Source: Methanobacteriota archaeon
Lineage (GTDB): Archaea > Thermoplasmatota > Poseidoniia > Poseidoniales > Poseidoniaceae
Direction of reading: 5' to 3'
Length of the DNA stretch: 6,803 bases
Assembly: GCA_011525095.1 (NCBI GenBank)
Contig: WTIV01000203.1
Coordinates: 1 to 6,803 of the forward strand
Shown: positions 5,422 to 6,803 of the stretch, one piece after another
How the letters are laid out: each line of letters begins with the position of its first letter
Position numbering within the stretch: position 1 is the stretch's first letter
Notes under the pieces: generated by a model
Told to the model about the DNA's origin: nothing
Seen by the model: the letters and a program-made list of their open reading frames with translations, nothing else
The model's database searches: none
Program-made: the position numbers and the translations under genes

Positions 5422-5583
5422 TCAACTCATGTACGTCATCTTGTGTGCGCCCATTCGCTTTTCTGCTTCCATAGATGCTCGCATGAAGTGAGCTCTTACA
5501 TTCACATTATCGAGAACTGTTACAGTCGCTTTGACTAGAGATTCTGCAGCACTGGATGTTTCGTAGACACTTTCACTTGCCAT
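5422..5583 (-). CDS. Small hypothetical protein, 53 residues
   Basis: An uninterrupted frame from ATG 5583 to TGA 5422, too short for usual ORF cut-offs. The product starts MASESVYETSSAAESLVKA and continues with an alternating hydrophobic stretch (VTVLDNVNV) and a Met-rich, charged helical-looking end (EAEKRMGAHKM). It has no signal peptide, TM segment or cysteine, and I recognise no family. Support for it being real: it fills the otherwise empty gap between the phosphoesterase and exporter genes, a TATA-like box lies 27 bases before its ATG (leaderless spacing), the only upstream in-frame alternative (TTG 5592) is preceded directly by a stop, and its own stop overlaps the TTG of the exporter frame as TTGA. 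Against: short length and no SD. It could instead be a leader for the exporter gene. Confidence 0.5.
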   Translation of the reverse strand: MASESVYETSSAAESLVKATVTVLDNVNVRAHFMRASMEAEKRMGAHKMTYMS

Positions 5584-5605
5584 GGTTGGCAATCAACGTA
5601 CTCCC

Positions 5606-5614
5606 AATTATATG
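5606..5614 (-). promoter_or_regulatory. TATA-like box for the small ORF and exporter gene
   Basis: Minus strand CATATAATT, centred 27 bases upstream of the ATG at 5583. This matches the spacing expected for a leaderless archaeal transcript starting at that codon. It lies in the 55-bp gap after the phosphoesterase stop. Confidence 0.45.
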
Positions 5615-5638
5615 TTTGGTTAATTGCGTCGCAGTACC

Positions 5639-6682
5639 TCAAACTCGGAAAATTACTGAATCCTGAGATTGAGTTCCGGAACTCGGAATTACTTCTTCCA
5701 CAAGTGGTAATTTACGCTTTACAATACGGAAAGAAACGGGTGCCTTGACCCGCCGAGACACCCCTGCCATCGCCAAACGTCGCCTCGCCTTTTCTCGAGC
5801 GGCGACGACCTTTTTTGCACGCCTTCGAAGTTCGGACAATCCGAAGAACTCTGCAACAGGTGCTTCTCTTGTTTCATTATCTAACCACCAGTGTTCACTT
5901 CGCAGCGTCTTCTGGCGGATGGTGTCACCCGTGGTTAGATCGTATGCTGCGATTCCCGGATTTTCGTGATTGTATGCCGATGTGTCCATTGCTAGCCAAG
6001 ATGGTCTACCGTCTTCCAGTTGGATTTTTGATTGTGCAATTTCTCCGACTCGCTTGAATTTTGACGTTGGGGTATGGCCGAATAGAATACATCGCTTTTC
6101 GTCTAGTGGTGCATCGTGTTTGAAGAAAGCTCTGCGTATCCATAGCAGGGTCTTCTCATCTTGATTATCGAGGTCTACTCTGGGATGGTATCCCGCATGT
6201 ACCAATCTCCAATCATCGAGAACTATGTGGCTTGGTAAGTCGGCAAGCCAAGCACAATCCTCAGCAAAAGTGAGTTTTGCTCGATGCAAGTCTCCCTTTG
6301 CTGCTACAATGTAAGAGCCCCAAGTGGAAGCCCCTCCTTTAGCCATCCAAACAGAATCAAGTTCGATATTTGTGGCTTGTAGCGATTGGACAGCCATCTG
6401 TTCGTGGTTACCTTTGATTGCGATAATTTGGGGATGTTGGCGAACGTATTCAACAACCCCAGCAGAATCGGGGCCTCTATCTATCATGTCGCCCAATAGC
6501 ACAACTCTGTCTTCCTCCTGAAGATTTAGCCTGTGCATTAGCGCCCTCAGGGTTCCAAGGTGCCCGTGTATATCTCCCACAACCCATACTTGGTTGCCTG
6601 CAACGATACGAGCCTGCAGGTCGGCTTCAGTGCCTCGGTCGCGGACGGCCGGGGCACGACGGATGTCGTGTTTCAATCCCAT
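5639..6682 (-). CDS. PPP-type metallophosphoesterase (Ser/Thr phosphatase / ApaH-like)
   Basis: A calcineurin-like phosphoesterase of the PPP superfamily, which hydrolyses phosphomonoesters or Ap4A using a di-metal centre. All signature blocks are present: GDIHGH (36-41; D37, H39), GDMIDRG (64-70; D65), GNHE (91-94; N92, H93), VHAGYHP (161-167; H162) and FGHTPT (201-206; H203). The order and DRG spacing fit the PrpA/PrpE/ApaH and eukaryote-like phosphatase group. Substrate (phosphoprotein or dinucleoside polyphosphate) cannot be decided. At 347 residues it exceeds the roughly 220-280 of simple bacterial relatives: residues about 285-325 form a highly basic extension (RRRAKK, REKARRRL, RRVKA, VKRK), followed by a polar tail, perhaps for nucleic-acid or ribosome contact (inference). 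Start ATG 6682 has GGTGG 6 bases upstream. A perfect inverted repeat lies just before that motif. Confidence 0.92.
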   Translation of the reverse strand: MGLKHDIRRAPAVRDRGTEADLQARIVAGNQVWVVGDIHGHLGTLRALMHRLNLQEEDRVVLLGDMIDRGPDSAGVVEYVRQHPQIIAIKGNHEQMAVQSLQATNIELDSVWMAKGGASTWGSYIVAAKGDLHRAKLTFAEDCAWLADLPSHIVLDDWRLVHAGYHPRVDLDNQDEKTLLWIRRAFFKHDAPLDEKRCILFGHTPTSKFKRVGEIAQSKIQLEDGRPSWLAMDTSAYNHENPGIAAYDLTTGDTIRQKTLRSEHWWLDNETREAPVAEFFGLSELRRRAKKVVAAREKARRRLAMAGVSRRVKAPVSFRIVKRKLPLVEEVIPSSGTQSQDSVIFRV

Positions 6683-6690
6683 GGATTTCC

Positions 6691-6715
6691 ACCGGAGAGT
6701 ATGGCTCTCTCCGGT
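6691..6715. repeat. Perfect 9-bp inverted repeat in the phosphoesterase leader
   Basis: Plus strand ACCGGAGAG, 7-base spacer TATGGCT, then CTCTCCGGT, an exact reverse complement. The near arm ends 8 bases before the ATG at 6682, and its last three bases (6691-6693) are the GGT of the putative SD GGTGG. A predicted start site (from the box at 6733-6740) would put the transcript's 5' end near the far arm. It could be an RNA hairpin masking the SD or a DNA operator at the start site. Confidence 0.7.
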
Positions 6716-6725
6716 TTCACCGCAC

Positions 6726-6803
6726 CTATGACGGTATATTGTCTTCGGTTGATTTGACTACTGAAAACGCCGTTTTTGCTACCTTTTCCACATTTGCCAA
6801 ATC
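6726..6803 (-). CDS. Possible 3' end of a minus-strand gene (partial)
   Basis: From the window edge the minus strand is open for 25 codons before TAG at 6728-6726. The product fragment, containing DLANVEKVAKTAF and ending KSTEDNIPS, looks protein-like (an amphipathic helix then a polar tail). It would end 43 bases before the phosphoesterase start, in the same direction, which fits an operon-like layout. It is too short to identify, and chance openness over 25 codons is quite possible. If real, the TATA-like box at 6733-6740 overlaps its last codons. Confidence 0.3.
   Translation of the reverse strand, partial: DLANVEKVAKTAFSVVKSTEDNIPS
6733..6740 (-). promoter_or_regulatory. Candidate TATA-like box for the phosphoesterase gene
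   Basis: Minus strand AATATACC within GACAATATACCGTC, itself an imperfect dyad. The centre is about 25 bases upstream of the outer arm of the inverted repeat at 6691-6715, so transcription would start near 6712 and give a leader of about 30 nt made almost entirely of the hairpin. This is pattern-based only. Confidence 0.35.
6764..6776. repeat. Short palindrome AAAACG-C-CGTTTT
   Basis: Two 6-base arms are exact reverse complements around one base. The single-base centre makes an RNA hairpin unlikely, so if functional it would be a DNA-binding dyad. It falls inside the possible partial gene at the window edge, and with AT-rich arms chance is a fair explanation. Confidence 0.3.

Noticed and set aside
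5745..6521. Several plus-strand ORFs opposite the phosphoesterase
   Set aside because: All are antisense to a gene with complete PPP motifs and none shows a domain or signal.
1..6803. Box C/D guide RNA, tRNA, CRISPR array or insertion sequence
   Set aside because: I looked for C/D boxes (TGATGA...CTGA) in the gaps near nop5-flpA, tRNA-like arms, regular spaced repeats and terminal inverted repeats. TGATGA occurs only inside coding regions, and nothing else reached a supportable level.

Overview
The window most likely comes from an archaeon, probably a planktonic euryarchaeon of the Marine Group II / Poseidoniales type. The evidence is a set of archaeal-type information-processing genes (fibrillarin-like methyltransferase, Nop5, transcription factor S) next to bacterial-type genes (Fpg/MutM glycosylase, two SCO1/SenC lipoproteins, a LysE/RhtB-type exporter). 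The archaeal call rests on recognisable protein motifs. The lineage is an inference from gene mix and codon style, not something I could test.

Layout: positions 5-1712 (minus strand) carry nop5 followed by flpA, the two protein partners of the box C/D sRNP that guides 2'-O-methylation of rRNA. They are separated by 4 bp, and a strong Shine-Dalgarno (SD) sequence for flpA overlaps the nop5 stop. A compact divergent promoter region (about 1713-1799) separates them from a plus-strand operon at 1800-3338: tfs, then two tandem, closely similar SCO1/SenC lipoprotein genes. That operon runs tail-to-tail, with no intervening base, into the minus-strand Fpg/MutM DNA glycosylase gene (3339-4142). Divergent from fpg is an AT-rich gene (4217-4786) for an unrecognised two-TM protein with a five-cysteine cluster. 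Its 3' end overlaps by 12 bp the minus-strand LysE-type exporter gene (4775-5380). Upstream of the exporter is an unlisted 53-residue ORF (5422-5583) with its own TATA-like box, and then a PPP-type metallophosphoesterase gene (5639-6682, minus) with a basic C-terminal extension. A perfect 9-bp inverted repeat lies just before that start. The last bases may hold the 3' end of another minus-strand gene.

How the genes work together: nop5 and flpA form one functional unit (the sRNP core). tfs (RNA polymerase transcript-cleavage factor) and the sco pair (copper handling or thiol-redox for terminal oxidase assembly) appear to be co-transcribed without an obvious functional link. The rest look like independent housekeeping or accessory genes. 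I see no rRNA, tRNA, CRISPR array, insertion sequence or phage gene. No gene-free stretch exceeds about 125 bases. I do not see a clear multi-gene novel system. The most interesting unknowns are the Cys-cluster membrane protein, the small ORF before the exporter, the dyad before the phosphoesterase and the divergence of the Sco pair.
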